In this document: positions 46,209 through 57,445 of the stretch, one piece after another
How positions within the stretch are numbered: the first letter of the stretch is position 1
Layout of the letters: every line of letters starts with the position of its first letter
NCBI GenBank assembly: GCA_001510575.1
Contig: LNGK01000004.1
Location: forward strand, 1,790,537-1,854,536
Direction: 5' to 3'
DNA from: Knoxdaviesia capensis
Taxonomy: Eukaryota > Ascomycota > Sordariomycetes > Microascales > Gondwanamycetaceae
Length of the DNA stretch: 64,000 bases
Made by a program: the position numbers and the translations under genes
The notes under the pieces: model-generated
What the model was told of the DNA's origin: nothing
What the model saw: only the letters and a program-made list of their open reading frames with translations
Databases searched by the model: none

Positions 46209-47402
46209 CGTGATGATGTGAAAAGGAGAGTGTCGGGAGAGAGAATCGCGTTGACAGAGGAAGAGCCCGGCAGGCGAGACACAGTGGCACGAGGAAGTCG
46301 GCAGGCCTCGGTCGCTTATCAATGAGCCGGGACCTGGTCAATGGAATCAGGAAGGCCCGGGTCAAGCACGCTGAGAGCTGGTGAAGAGCTCAAGGATCGC
46401 GTGGATGGCAGACGAGCTCGGGAGGCCGGATTGGAGAAGATCGAGGGCGTTGGGGGATCCGACGAAGTATGCCGTTCGATGTATCGCGGCCTAATGAAAG
46501 GAATGTCAGAAGAGAAGCCGGAAGGACGTGTGAATTGGTGGTAGAAACCGTTGAGACTGGGTTGGCCATCGACTCCGAAAAAGTGAAGCCCAAAGCCAAA
46601 CAGAAAAAAAAGATCGCCGAACTTCTTCGGTCTGACACGTGACCAGAATATGACTCAGCTGCTTTTTGGCCTAGGGTCTGACCCTAAATCTAGATGAAAA
46701 TGCCAAGACGTTTGGGTCTAACCCTATTATTCCTGGTATCACCAAAAGGTTCCATGAGGGGCAACTATTCCTCGCTCTTCTTCCAATTCGCCAATCCACA
46801 TGTGCTCAGCTTTGGCATTCTGCGTATATATTACAGCTCCCCTGCAATATCTTCAGCCTTCATCCGCCATCGACAATTCGCACGTGCGTTTCCCCCATTG
46901 ACGGACATAAAGCGAAGCGTGATATGGCAGGTCTTTGTGAAATTTAAGCGCCCACTACCCTTGGCGCCGGCGAATCTCACGGCTCCTATTGGGCGGGGAA
47001 GTGCAGCAACAATGGGCAAATGGAGGGGGAGAGAGATCTGAGAGAGAGACAAACGAGCATTGCCGGCATTACCAGTGTTTGCATCAGCGAAGCACAGCTA
47101 TCGGGTGGCGCGCGTCGATCATTGGAGGGGGGGGGGGAATGACTCCTGGGGTGCCACTATATATATTGAGCAGCGTGGAATGCTCGGGACTGGTTGTACC
47201 GGTTTGGATGTGGACCGTGAATGCTCTCGAGTGTGACTGTTCTCTCTTTTCTGTCTTTGTCTCTTGGATCTTTCTCAATCCTGACATCTGGGCTGTCAGT
47301 TCCTCGCTTCCTTCAGTTGGTGACGGCAACCATATCTATCCCACTCTTTCTCGTCTTGGCTTGCACTGCGCATCCGATTCCGTTTGCTTTTTGTCCCCCA
47401 CA
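46209..47402. promoter_or_regulatory. Divergent intergenic region uS8m / proline-rich protein
   Basis: About 1.2 kb between two divergent genes. It contains two near-identical GGGTCT(G/A)ACCCT elements (46674-46685 and 46714-46725), a TGACTCA site (46651-46657), and an 11-G run just after 47127. No gene is recognised. Confidence 0.5.
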
Positions 47403-48840
47403 ATGGCAACGCGACCCGGGGAAGAGAATGTGGCCACACTGTAAGCCCTCCGAAGCTCCATGACGTCTCCTTCTTCTTCGTCCAGCACACACGAGCTCTT
47501 TCAGCTAACACTCTTCTTTGTCCATTGGGACAGATTCGGCGACGTTCATTATTTCTACGGCGACCCGGATGCGGTTCCGCCGCACCACCGGTTCGACAAA
47601 GGGTCGTACGTGTACCTGTTTGAAAATGCCGGAGACCGGAGGGCGCGGATAGAGATCGCGAACCAGCCCGGCTCGGACCGGCAGGATGCGTTTGACGGAT
47701 GTACGTGTTCTTTGTTCCTACAGATAGATGTATATGCGCTGGACCTTGGAACTGACCGACCTGCCGCCGTGACCAGTCCTCGATCTGACCAGCATCCGCT
47801 ACTCGTACCTGCAACACTGCGTCGTCTCGCTGTACGTCGGCGCCACCACCGACCAGCTGGAATGGCACCTGCCGACGTACGACCCGCGCAACGAAAACAT
47901 GTACCACTACAAGCTGCACTCGCTCGACATCTACTTCTGGACGCAGGACGACGCGCTGCGCTTCCTGAACAACGTGCGCCGTATCCTGCCGCCCAGCCAG
48001 GTCGACGTGCTGCACGAGCCGGTGGCCCCCGCCATGTCGCCCGTGGCCAGCCTGCCCGCCGCGCCGCCCATCGCGCAGACCCCCGACGTCAGCTCGGTCG
48101 TGCAGAACCTCGAGCGCGTGGCCATCGCCGACCCGGTGTACGGCCACCCGTCGCAAGGCCCGCCCATCTCGGCCATCCACGCGCCGACCGCCACGTATGC
48201 GCCGGCGGCGCCCGCAGCTGCAGCGCCGGCGTTCGTCCCGATGGCGTACAACCCGGCGGCGCCCGCTGCGCCGGAGCAGGTGCGGCCGCGCGAGAAGACC
48301 CCGCCGCCGGATATCGACGTCAGCGCCGCAACCGGCCTGAGCCCGCTCTCGCAGGCCATGGTGTCGGATTACCAGCAGAGCCCGTTCTCGCCAATGTTCC
48401 GGCTGCCGCCTGGCCACCCCGCGAGCCCGGGTCTTCCGCTGGGCAGCCCGGGCTTCCCGCCCCCTCCCGGGGCCCCCGCTCCCGGGCCTGTGCCGTCGGC
48501 CCTGCAGCGCTCGGCTACCATGCCACCGCCAGCGCCAGCGACAACGTACGGAGGAGGAGGAGGAGGAGGAACGTACGGGGCCGTTTCCGTCCCGTTCTCG
48601 GTGCCCCCGCCCCCTTCTGGTGCCCCTCCCGCAGGATCGGCTGCCGCGTCTCCTGAGCCGACACCGGCTCCGGCGCGTGTAGACTATTCAATCCACCAGA
48701 ATCTGTACCGGCCAGCGGAGTACGAGGTGCCGATGGACAAGCCGGGCAAGGCGCCTTCCGGCAAGTTGGAAGAAAGTGCCGGGCGTTTGGAGCGGGGAGT
48801 GACGGGAATGCTGAAGCGGTTCGAGAAGAAGTTTGGATAA
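47403..48840 (+). CDS. Conserved-type fungal proline-rich protein of unknown function
   Basis: Exons 47403-47440, 47534-47700 and 47777-48840 give 422 residues. The N-terminal 130 residues look folded: FGDVHYFYGDPDAVPPHHRFDKGSY, then a strand-rich stretch and FWTQDDALRFLNNVRRILP, which resembles the end of a PH- or EVH1-like small domain. The middle (about 140-370) is Pro/Ala-rich with many PxxP motifs and a polyglycine run. The C-terminus is a short amphipathic helix (SAGRLERGVTGMLKRFEKKFG). I do not recognise a characterised family. The layout suggests a scaffold or adaptor protein in the cytoplasm; this is inference. All introns are GT-AG with consistent phases. Confidence 0.8.
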
Positions 48841-51800
48841 AGGGTTGCAGCATGAGGCTGTTAGGGTTCGGGTTGAAGTGAGTTGACACTGTAGATATCG
48901 TGATCCGGTCTTGGGAATGCAGAGGTGCTGACAAGCATCAGAAATTATTATTCCTGAAGTAGTAGGTGCCATCGTCAGCAGACATGAGATTTCAGAATGC
49001 AGATTCAATCCATATGATTGTCAGCTTTGATTCGGTGATACCCAGGTGATTCCACAACAGCACCCGTTCACTTCACCGGGGGATTTGAGTCGGGGGCTTT
49101 GGATTACTAGCCACGCGGGCCTGTGTTCATCCCGTCTCTTCCGTCCTCTCTTCCGTCTTCTCTTGATTCCTCTTCCTTCTTATAACCTCTACGTTTCGGG
49201 AAACTTGTCCCACGCGTAGAGTTTCCTCCGACCGGCAAACAACATGAACAAGAGCTGAAGAGCACGGTGGGCAGTGTGTCGCACGGAGTGTTCTGCGTGG
49301 GTTTTACGAAATCGAGCGGCCAAGAAACCCTGCGGCTTCTGCCAAGCTGGATCTTCGGGATCCTCGACGACGGTGTTCAGCGAGACGCTGACGGATGACG
49401 AGAGATGTGACAACACGCCGTTGCTGGCTCTCTTGTGTAGGCGGGTAACCGCCAAATTTGAACCAATGCGCTGGGGTAACTGGAAACTGGGGCTACAGCT
49501 TTAGGAGACTCTAGATTAATTAGCGGTACGGGTTTGTATATTTTAGTTGGCTGGGGCGTCATTTCAAGAAGAGAGAGACACAGGCACAGACAACAACATG
49601 AGCTGGAGAGTGAGAGGGAAAGGCGATGGGGAAAAGCCTCGCTTTGCCGGATCTGAATCCTCCCGTGCCACAGACCAAATATTCATATGCCCGTTTCAGA
49701 CGGAACGAAGATTGGATGGTGATGGTGGCGAGGAGACGGGCATTGTGTGTGGGTGGTGGTGGTTGGCGGGAGAAGTGTGGTACGGGGAGTTTAACTAGAG
49801 CAAACGGTGGAGAGAGGGAGAGAGTTTTAGGGTACATTTGCACTTAAGCGGAGTGGATTCTTTTCCCTTCTCTTCTTCTTTGGTTCCCCTAGGCCCCCAA
49901 GCCGGTGATAGTCATGGCACCGTCTGCCGACTAATTTCATTCTACGGATACTTTACTGGGCCGGAACTCTATGAATAGTCAAGCCGGACGGCCCTTTGGA
50001 TAGAGTTTTCAGGATATTCATGTCCTGCGGCTTCTGGTGGCCGTGGGTTCGGGGACTGGGTTTTAGAAAAAAAAAAGGAAAGCCAGAGAGGGATCTGTCT
50101 TGTGATGCTGGATGGAATGGGATGGGATGTTCGGGGCGGCAATCTGGAGGAGACGTGAGAAACAAAGCAGTAGTGACGGGGGGAGAAGAGAACGAGAGCA
50201 GACAGGAGAAGAGCATGGAGAGAAAGGCAAGCCGGGACTGACCCCAAGACATCAGGGCACAAACCAGGGCAGCATGAACAGCATCGTTGCAGTGGGTGGC
50301 GCATATACGAGGGAGAGGAGGCACCAGGCCGCTTTCTGGATCTCTCCCACTCTCCAGACCCGTTGTATCCTCTCCTCACGAAGAGTACAGTACGTACTGG
50401 ACTCGTAAGCCGTCCGTAACTGGCGGTCCTCTCTCAACTTTCTTTTTCACCTTGCCACAAAGGAAGTTTTTCCCTGTCACTAAAACCCTCGTATGGCGCA
50501 GCCGGGACGGACTACTAAGTGGCAGAAACCACCTTGATTGAATAGCCCGCCCCAAAAACCAGAGCCACTGTTTCTGGTGTGCACAGCCGCGTCTGCATAG
50601 ACCGGCAAAATCAGAGAGCGAGATGTCGAAAATGGCTCCACGGAGGCCCTGGTTGGGGTGTGGCTGGGGGTTTATTGTTATTTTTATACTTGGTTGCCCA
50701 GCCCTACTGGACACCAAGCAAGCCACAATACATCTCTCTGGCCTGGTCTGATAGGCACATTCCCTAGGTGTCTAGGGTCGGGTAACTGGCCTGACGAAGA
50801 GTGAGACAGTGAGACCTTATTTGTAGCTCCAGCACCAGCTCAGTGGCCGGGAACACGTTGGCTTCGTGCAATGCCGCCAGGCTGGGCTTGATGGCCCGAG
50901 ACGGCATCTTCGGGGGCTTGAGAGCTGGAGGAGAGAGACACTCGCCGTAGATACCATGGAGTGCGACAAGGGAACTGTAGTGCAGTGTCTGCTTGGCCCT
51001 CTAGACGCAAATAGGGGCTAAACACCTCCCCTATCTGACCTGAAGGTTCGCGGATCCTGCGCAACTTCAGCTGCCAACTTCAGACACAATCCACGACACA
51101 CATCCTCTCTGGAACTGCATTTAGCCACTGCGGGGGTTCCGTTGTTTGTCGAATACAGCTGCAGAGACTCTCTATGTCCGATGTACGCGGAAACATTCGG
51201 TGGTGGACTCCAGGCTCACCATTACCTTGCCCTCCTCCTCTGCGTGTCTCTCTCACCCACTCTGTGCCTTGTGTCCCACCCTCATCCCGTCTCTCTCTTC
51301 TTCTCTCTCTCTTCAACCTCCTTCTTCTCGTCATCCGCCGCATGTCCCACCGCCATCTACCTGAAAAAGACGAATCCACTTGCTTTCCTGGACTACACTA
51401 GCTTCTCTCGGACCCCAGTTTGCTTTGCTGTGTCTCTCTCTCGTCTCTGCCCCCCTGTTTTACTCTATTTTTTCTTTTATTATTTGCGTCAGCTCTTCTT
51501 ATTGTTCTTTATATATATAATTTTTCTTCTATTCATATTCCTCTGCTATTCATCGCCGTGCTTTTGCTTGCTTTTGGTTTCTCGATCCGTTCCTTGTGAT
51601 CCGAACTTCTCTTTCCTCCTGTTAGCCTCGTTCCGTCTTCTTCTTCTTCCATTCCATTCCTCCCGCCCTCCCGCCACTATAAGCTTTCGCGGAGTTATCT
51701 CTGTGCTTCCTTGGACATCATCCGACGACCACGACATCCTCCACCGCCACAGTATCCTCCCGAGTCGTCGAAGTCTTCAGCCTCGAACGCCCGCTGTAAT

Positions 51801-52152
51801 TTGCTCAACATCTTCTGCCGCTCTTCTGGCTAGCTCGCCGGCTCCTCTAATCCCTCGACATTGCTATTGTATATTCCCCGGTTTTCCGCTTCAGTATCTC
51901 CGTTCGCCGTGCCCGAGCGACGTCACAGCTCCGACTGCGTTTCGATATCTGTTATCAATCTCTCTCTTCTTATCTTCGGCCACTCGACGCTTCTTCAACC
52001 TCCGACACCTCTCTTCCCCGGCCTTCTCTCTGCCGCTACTCTCTTGTCGTTCTATATCTGCCAGGCGTCTTCAGGAGCTTTGACCGGATTTTGCGCGTCC
52101 TCTTCTTTCTCCTCCTCATCCTTCTCGGTCGCAGGACCACCCTCCCGCCCAG
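48841..52152. other. 3.3-kb intergenic region and long CT-rich leader
   Basis: The first 2.2 kb holds only short, unconvincing open frames. From about 51200 to 52150 the plus strand is strongly pyrimidine-rich and probably forms the promoter and long 5' leader of the next gene. Confidence 0.5.
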
Positions 52153-53529
52153 ATGTCGTCGTCAAGTAAAAGAGGGTCGAATACCATGGTGGTGGCGATG
52201 GTCTGTGCAGGAATCATCACCGGCACGATACTATTGGGGTCCGTCATGTTGTTTCTCAAGCGGAGACGGCAAAAGAAGTGAGTGATCTCTATATCTACTG
52301 TTTGGCCCAACGTCTCTCTCCTCGTACTAACATCACCCGTTGTCAGGGCCTACCACCGCACCCCCCAAGATGAAACCGCATACACCGGCGCCGGCGCCTC
52401 ACTCTCGAGCGTAACAACACCAGCCGCCACCGCCCAACGCACCTCCAACCAACCCGCAACGAGCACCACGGCCGCCGTCGACCGCCACACGTCGGTGCGC
52501 TCGATCATGACGCTGCCGGCCTACCGCGCGCGCGCCGGCGACGGCGAGCAGGTGCTCGGCCGCGAGGGCGAGCGCGACGGCGTCGACGTGGTGCTGGAGA
52601 TGCCGTCGGAGCAGGCCGTCGAGGACCTGCGCGAGTCGGAGATGGACACCATGTACCAGATCCGCCTGGCCCGCCGCGCCGAGATCGCCGCCCGCGAGGA
52701 GCGCCGCCAGCAGCGCCGCATCGCCCGCCAGCGCAGCGACCACGCCGAGATCGAGCGGCTGCGCGTCGAGGCCCTCAATGCCCGCGAGAACTCGCTCGTC
52801 GACGTGCTGCGCGGCGACCACGACCGCATCAAGGACCAGCGCCAGCGTGCTGTGTCCAGTGTGTCGTACGCGGATGTCGGAATCGCCCGCCACGACGGCA
52901 CGCGCATCCGCGCCGGCAGCTTCGACAGCGAGCGTGTCGGCCTGTTGTCCGACGCCGCCAGCATCGCTGCGTCAACCCGCACTGCCGGCACCGGCCCCGC
53001 GTCCCCCGGTCTCGCTCACACCCGCGACCGCAGCATTTCCACCCTCAGCATCGAAAGCGACGCCGGCGCCCCGTCCCCCGGGATCCCGCTCAGCCGCTTC
53101 ACCACCGCCGGCTCAGGCACTACCACCCCGCGTGCCGGCAGCGTGTCGCTTGCCGGGTCTGGCTACGAGGAGATCGACATGGCAACGGTGTCGATGCCCC
53201 CGCCGGGCTACGACTCCGTTTCGCTGCACGACAGCCTGAGCGACGGCCGGCGGTCTGTGTCGTCGGCCGCGGCTCCGGGCGCTCCCAGCGTCGCTGCATC
53301 GCCGTATGACGGCCCGCCGCCCCTGTACCAAGCCGACAACCGCCGCAGCTCGACCGCCTCGGCGACCTCGAGACTGCCGTCGCAGTCTGCCAACCGACAG
53401 AGCGTGCGCATGGGCGTCGACAACCAAACCCCCCAACTTCCGAGTTTGCGACTCAATGATCTGCCGCAGATTGTCGTCGAGCCGTCGCCGTCCGACCGGG
53501 ATCCCCGGCGATCACCCACCCGGCCGTAA
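52153..53529 (+). CDS. Single-pass membrane protein with coiled-coil and Ser-rich tail
   Basis: Exons 52153-52277 and 52347-53529 give 435 residues. The intron has a perfect TACTAAC branch point at 52325-52331. Residues 12-34 form one membrane helix (MVVAMVCAGIITGTILLGSV) after an 11-residue Ser/Lys N-terminus, and a KRRRQKK stop-transfer cluster follows. The long remainder would then be cytoplasmic. It contains RSIMTLPAY, EQVLGREGERDGVDVVLEMP, a highly charged predicted helix (about 155-205, rich in Arg/Glu), SSVSYADVGIARHDGTRIR, and a Ser/Pro-rich disordered tail with PPPGY and PPPLY motifs that could bind WW or SH3 domains. I recall similar motifs in uncharacterised Eurotiomycete proteins but no known function. 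A membrane-anchored adaptor or signalling protein is the best guess. Confidence 0.82.
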
Positions 53530-55888
53530 GCGGACCGGCCCGCCCCGCGCGGTGGGCAGGTAACGGCAACTGTCGCCTCCTGCCAACCCAATACCACCCT
53601 TCTCTATATATAATTGTAACGACTCTCTCTCTTCTGGATGACCTCGCGGATGTTTCTTCTTTTTATTTCTTTTCATTTCTTTGCTTTCTGTGTGCCCCGC
53701 CCACTCTGTGAGCGGTACCATTGCAGTCGATGAATCCGTCTCAGACTGCCCTATATCTTGTTGCTTTCCCTGCATTCTTTGCTTCTTGTCTGGCGCGGAG
53801 TTTTGTGAGACATGAGCGGTCGTTTCTTTCTTCTTCTGGGTTTCTGCTTTCATTCACTCATGTATGAATTTCCTGTGGTTTCTTGGGTCTGGGTGACATT
53901 TTCGGAGTTGGTGGATGACGAGTTGACGGCTGGCGTGTGTGTATGTATGTGTGTGCCCCTTTTTGCGGTTGACGAGCGTGATATGGAATCAATGTACATA
54001 GTATATGGAGGTGTGAATAGATGCGAACTGTGCCTGATTGTTTCTTCTTTTTACTCTAAGTCTGATATCTGCTAAGAACGTGTATGAGCGAACCTGCTTC
54101 TGCACGTTTACAAACCACGGACAAAGATTTGACCGACCAGCCTCCGGTTCCGAAAACTGTCTCCGAACGAGACACCTGAATCACACCCACCTCTTCCGGA
54201 ATGCGGCCGCTGACCGTCTGCCATCGTCTCCCTGCAATGTCTTGGCCTCGCAGCCCACGTTCACTGCTGGGCGGTCAATGGCGTTCCAGCTTCAGTCGAA
54301 GGAAAGGCGTCTAAAAGCTGCAGACGCTACATCTGTAGATACGTATATGTGCACTCACCACGGCAACGGAGCTCGGGAAGTTGATACCGACGATACTGAA
54401 AGCCTTTTTGGTGTTTATCCGACATATCGGGGGTCATTGAGATCTGTATTGGGATTGGGTCTGGCTGGATGCATCATCATCCAGTCCCGGAGGGTGTGGT
54501 GCACTTTTTGGATTTATAATGCAAGTTGAGACCCTCCGGGCTTCAGGATATCCCAGCGTATGAGGGGGTGTGGTGGCCTTGTCTTATATTGCAAGTCACA
54601 GATATCGTCTGGTCAGTGCTCATGATTCCTCATTGCATACATGCTCATACAACTGTTAGTCTAGGCCTGGGAGTGCTGTTGAGTAACTGGCATGATCAAC
54701 AAAAGCCAAGATTTTCCACAGGCATATATGTCTCTTCTGGTTAACGACCACACCAATTTTTTTTGTTGGCCGCGTTAATTTGATCCCCGTAAGCGGTTTC
54801 CCGCTGTTGGACGATGATTAGTATTCAGGAATTCTGCCGAGGTGATGTAACCTTGCTGGACTAATGTCAAGCGGCTACAGGACCTTGCTTCGGCAAACAA
54901 GGCTCTGGATCCTCTGATTATTACTCCCTAAAACATGCCAACCTTTCTCTCTCCGAGTCACTCTTTGTTCTTCAGGGTTCGGTATGTCGTAACAGGGTCC
55001 TGCGTTGCTTGATCTCAACAATCGTCTCGAGATATGCATATTGCCGGGGTCTCTTTTGCTGATTCTTGCTGCTGACCGAGTGAGAATTTGGTGCTGTTTG
55101 ACCAGAGCGGCTGACCCTATGCAACCGAGTTTATTGGATGCCGCCCTACGGCTTGGCTGCATCGAGTCTATTCTGGCCAAATTCTGACCTCTGGCGCTGA
55201 AGTCCCCGTGCGCAACGCCCGGACTTGCCTCGGAGATCAATATCAGATACCAATATGCACCTGGAGGCCGGATAGGCGAGCCACCCGTTCTGTTGAGATA
55301 TGACGAGCCAGGGTTCCCGTAGTGACATGATATCTGATGCTCTGGAAAGAGAGACTCTGGAACCAAGTCGAACTATCAGTACCAGCCTCCTCGCCCAAGC
55401 AGCTCAAGCCGAACAGAACATGCCGGCTACCCGGAGTTGGAAGTGCAGTTACACGCCCTCCGTTCCAGCGTGTATTGAGTGAAGCCGTAGCGTCGGATTT
55501 AGTCTCCGTTTGGGGTGTGGGGGATGCGTCTACGGTGGGGACCAGGACCGCGCCTTTCGAGCTTCTTGCAACATCCGGGACTGACCAGCACTCCTCCCCA
55601 CCCCAACTTGCTTGGATATTCGGTTGGGACTGATACCATGGAATCGTCATGCGGCTAGATGGATCTCATGGCTGGTATAAAGTACTGTTGCAACCCGGAC
55701 GGCGGACTTGTATCTGATGCTAGCCCTTCCTTCTTTCAGTTTCAGCTTGGACTATATGGTTCAGACACTGCCATCCACTCTCTCAAGACTGATTTCCCCC
55801 CGAAAGATACATCCTTTTGCTATAGTCAGACTTCCCTCCGAGACCGTTTGACCTTATTTGGGACTACTGTACTGCCAATCTTCCAGAT
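53530..55888. other. 2.4-kb intergenic region
   Basis: T-rich 3' flank, followed by sequence with short open frames on both strands that resemble no known family. The right end is the promoter of the MFS gene. Confidence 0.5.
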
Positions 55889-57445
55889 ATGGGTGCGCCC
55901 GCCGTGAGAGGGTCGTCGTCGACAATCAACAATACACTCAGCGATGAACACAACAGCAAACCACACCTCACCTCCGCATCAGAAGCTCAAGACGCCATCC
56001 TGAAAGCTTCAGACGACGACACCATCGCCGACATCGAGAAATCCGCTGCTATGGTGACGATGGACGACGAAGACGACGACGACGATGCCACAGCGAGAGA
56101 GAAGCGACAAGATGCCCCCGAGTCCAAAACAATCGCGGCCGACAACTATGACGCTCCGGCCAGTGCCCCGCCCGGCCCGCCCGGCCCCGGCCCGATCCCC
56201 GATGGCGGCATTGATGCGTGGATGCAGGTGCTGGGATCCTGGGTGCTCCTCGTGGCATCGTGGGGTGTCGTCGCGTGCTATGGCGTGTTCCAGGAGTTCT
56301 ATGAGCGCGGCACGCTGTTCCACGCGACCCCGTCGCAGCTTTCGTGGGTCGGTTCGCTGCAGGCGTCGCTGCTCATGCTTGTCGGCGTGATCGGCGGGCC
56401 GCTGATGGACGCCGGCTACTTCCGCGCGATGCTGTGGGCCGGCCTCACATCTGTGGTTGTCGGCCACATGCTGACGTCGATCTGCACGGCCTACTGGAGC
56501 GTGCTGCTGGCCCAGGGTCTGTGTGTCGGCGTCGGCTGCGGCCTGATCTTCCTGCCGGCCACCGTGGTCGTCAGCCAGTACTTCGCCCGCCGCCGCGCGT
56601 TGGCCATCGGCATTGCATCGACCGGGTCGCCGATCGCCGGCATCATCTTCCCGATCCTCTTCTCGCGGCTCGAGCCGCGCATCGGCTTTCCGTGGGCGAC
56701 CCGCATCATCGGCTTCGTGTTGCTGGCGCTGTCGGTGGTGCCGCTGGCGTTCATGCACGAACGCGTCCCGCGGCGCCGCACACCGGACAAGACGCAACTG
56801 CAGGAGTCCCAGCCACACTCAGCCGAGCAGAAGCCCGGCGTGCTGGCCGGCATTGCGCGCGATCCGCCCGTGATCTTCATGGGCGTGTCGACCTTCTTCA
56901 GCTTCAGCACGCTGTACGTCCCGTTCTTCTATGTGCCGCTGTACTCCATCACGCGCGGGATCTCCAGCGCGAGCTTTGCGCCGTACTACGTCACCGCCCT
57001 CAACGCCGGCAGCGTGCTCGGCCGTGTTGGGCCGACGTACATTGCCGACAAGGTCGGCGTGCTCAACATTATGCAGCTGGCCACGCTGAGTTCGGGCATT
57101 CTCGCCTTCGCCTGGATGGCCATCGACACCCAGGCCGGTCTCTTGGTCTTCTCCGTGCTGTACGGGGCCACATCCGGCACTCTGGTCAGCGTGGCGCCGA
57201 CGACCATTTTCTTTCTGACACCCGACATGTCGATTCTCGGCCGCCGTCTTGGAGTTCTGTTCCTGTTATGCGGTATTGCCATCCTCATCGGTCCGCCTAT
57301 TGCCGGAGCGATTGTGCCCGACTACGAAGCGTCGCAGTGGCGGAGATGCATTGCCTTCAACGGCGCAACGCTGATTGCATCGTCTGCCATTTTCATTGGG
57401 TGCAGGGTGTCTCATTATCGCATCTACAAGACCAAGAGAGCATAG
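55889..57445 (+). CDS. MFS transporter, monocarboxylate-permease (MCT) type
   Basis: A single exon of 518 residues with about 12 membrane helices. The first 100 residues are a soluble acidic N-terminus (with EDDDDD at 61-66 and a Pro/Gly-rich stretch). PDGGIDAW (104-111) follows, the signature at the start of helix 1 in fungal monocarboxylate-permease-like proteins. Other family features are SWVGSLQASLLMLVGVIGGP, YFARRRALAIGIASTGSPIAG in helices 4-5, and a second half starting at FMGVSTFFSFS. The substrate may be a monocarboxylate, a vitamin such as riboflavin, or a secondary metabolite; it cannot be told from sequence. No biosynthetic gene cluster surrounds it. The ATG at 55889 is the first in frame. 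Confidence 0.93.
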   Translation: MGAPAVRGSSSTINNTLSDEHNSKPHLTSASEAQDAILKASDDDTIADIEKSAAMVTMDDEDDDDDATAREKRQDAPESKTIAADNYDAPASAPPGPPGPGPIPDGGIDAWMQVLGSWVLLVASWGVVACYGVFQEFYERGTLFHATPSQLSWVGSLQASLLMLVGVIGGPLMDAGYFRAMLWAGLTSVVVGHMLTSICTAYWSVLLAQGLCVGVGCGLIFLPATVVVSQYFARRRALAIGIASTGSPIAGIIFPILFSRLEPRIGFPWATRIIGFVLLALSVVPLAFMHERVPRRRTPDKTQLQESQPHSAEQKPGVLAGIARDPPVIFMGVSTFFSFSTLYVPFFYVPLYSITRGISSASFAPYYVTALNAGSVLGRVGPTYIADKVGVLNIMQLATLSSGILAFAWMAIDTQAGLLVFSVLYGATSGTLVSVAPTTIFFLTPDMSILGRRLGVLFLLCGIAILIGPPIAGAIVPDYEASQWRRCIAFNGATLIASSAIFIGCRVSHYRIYKTKRA

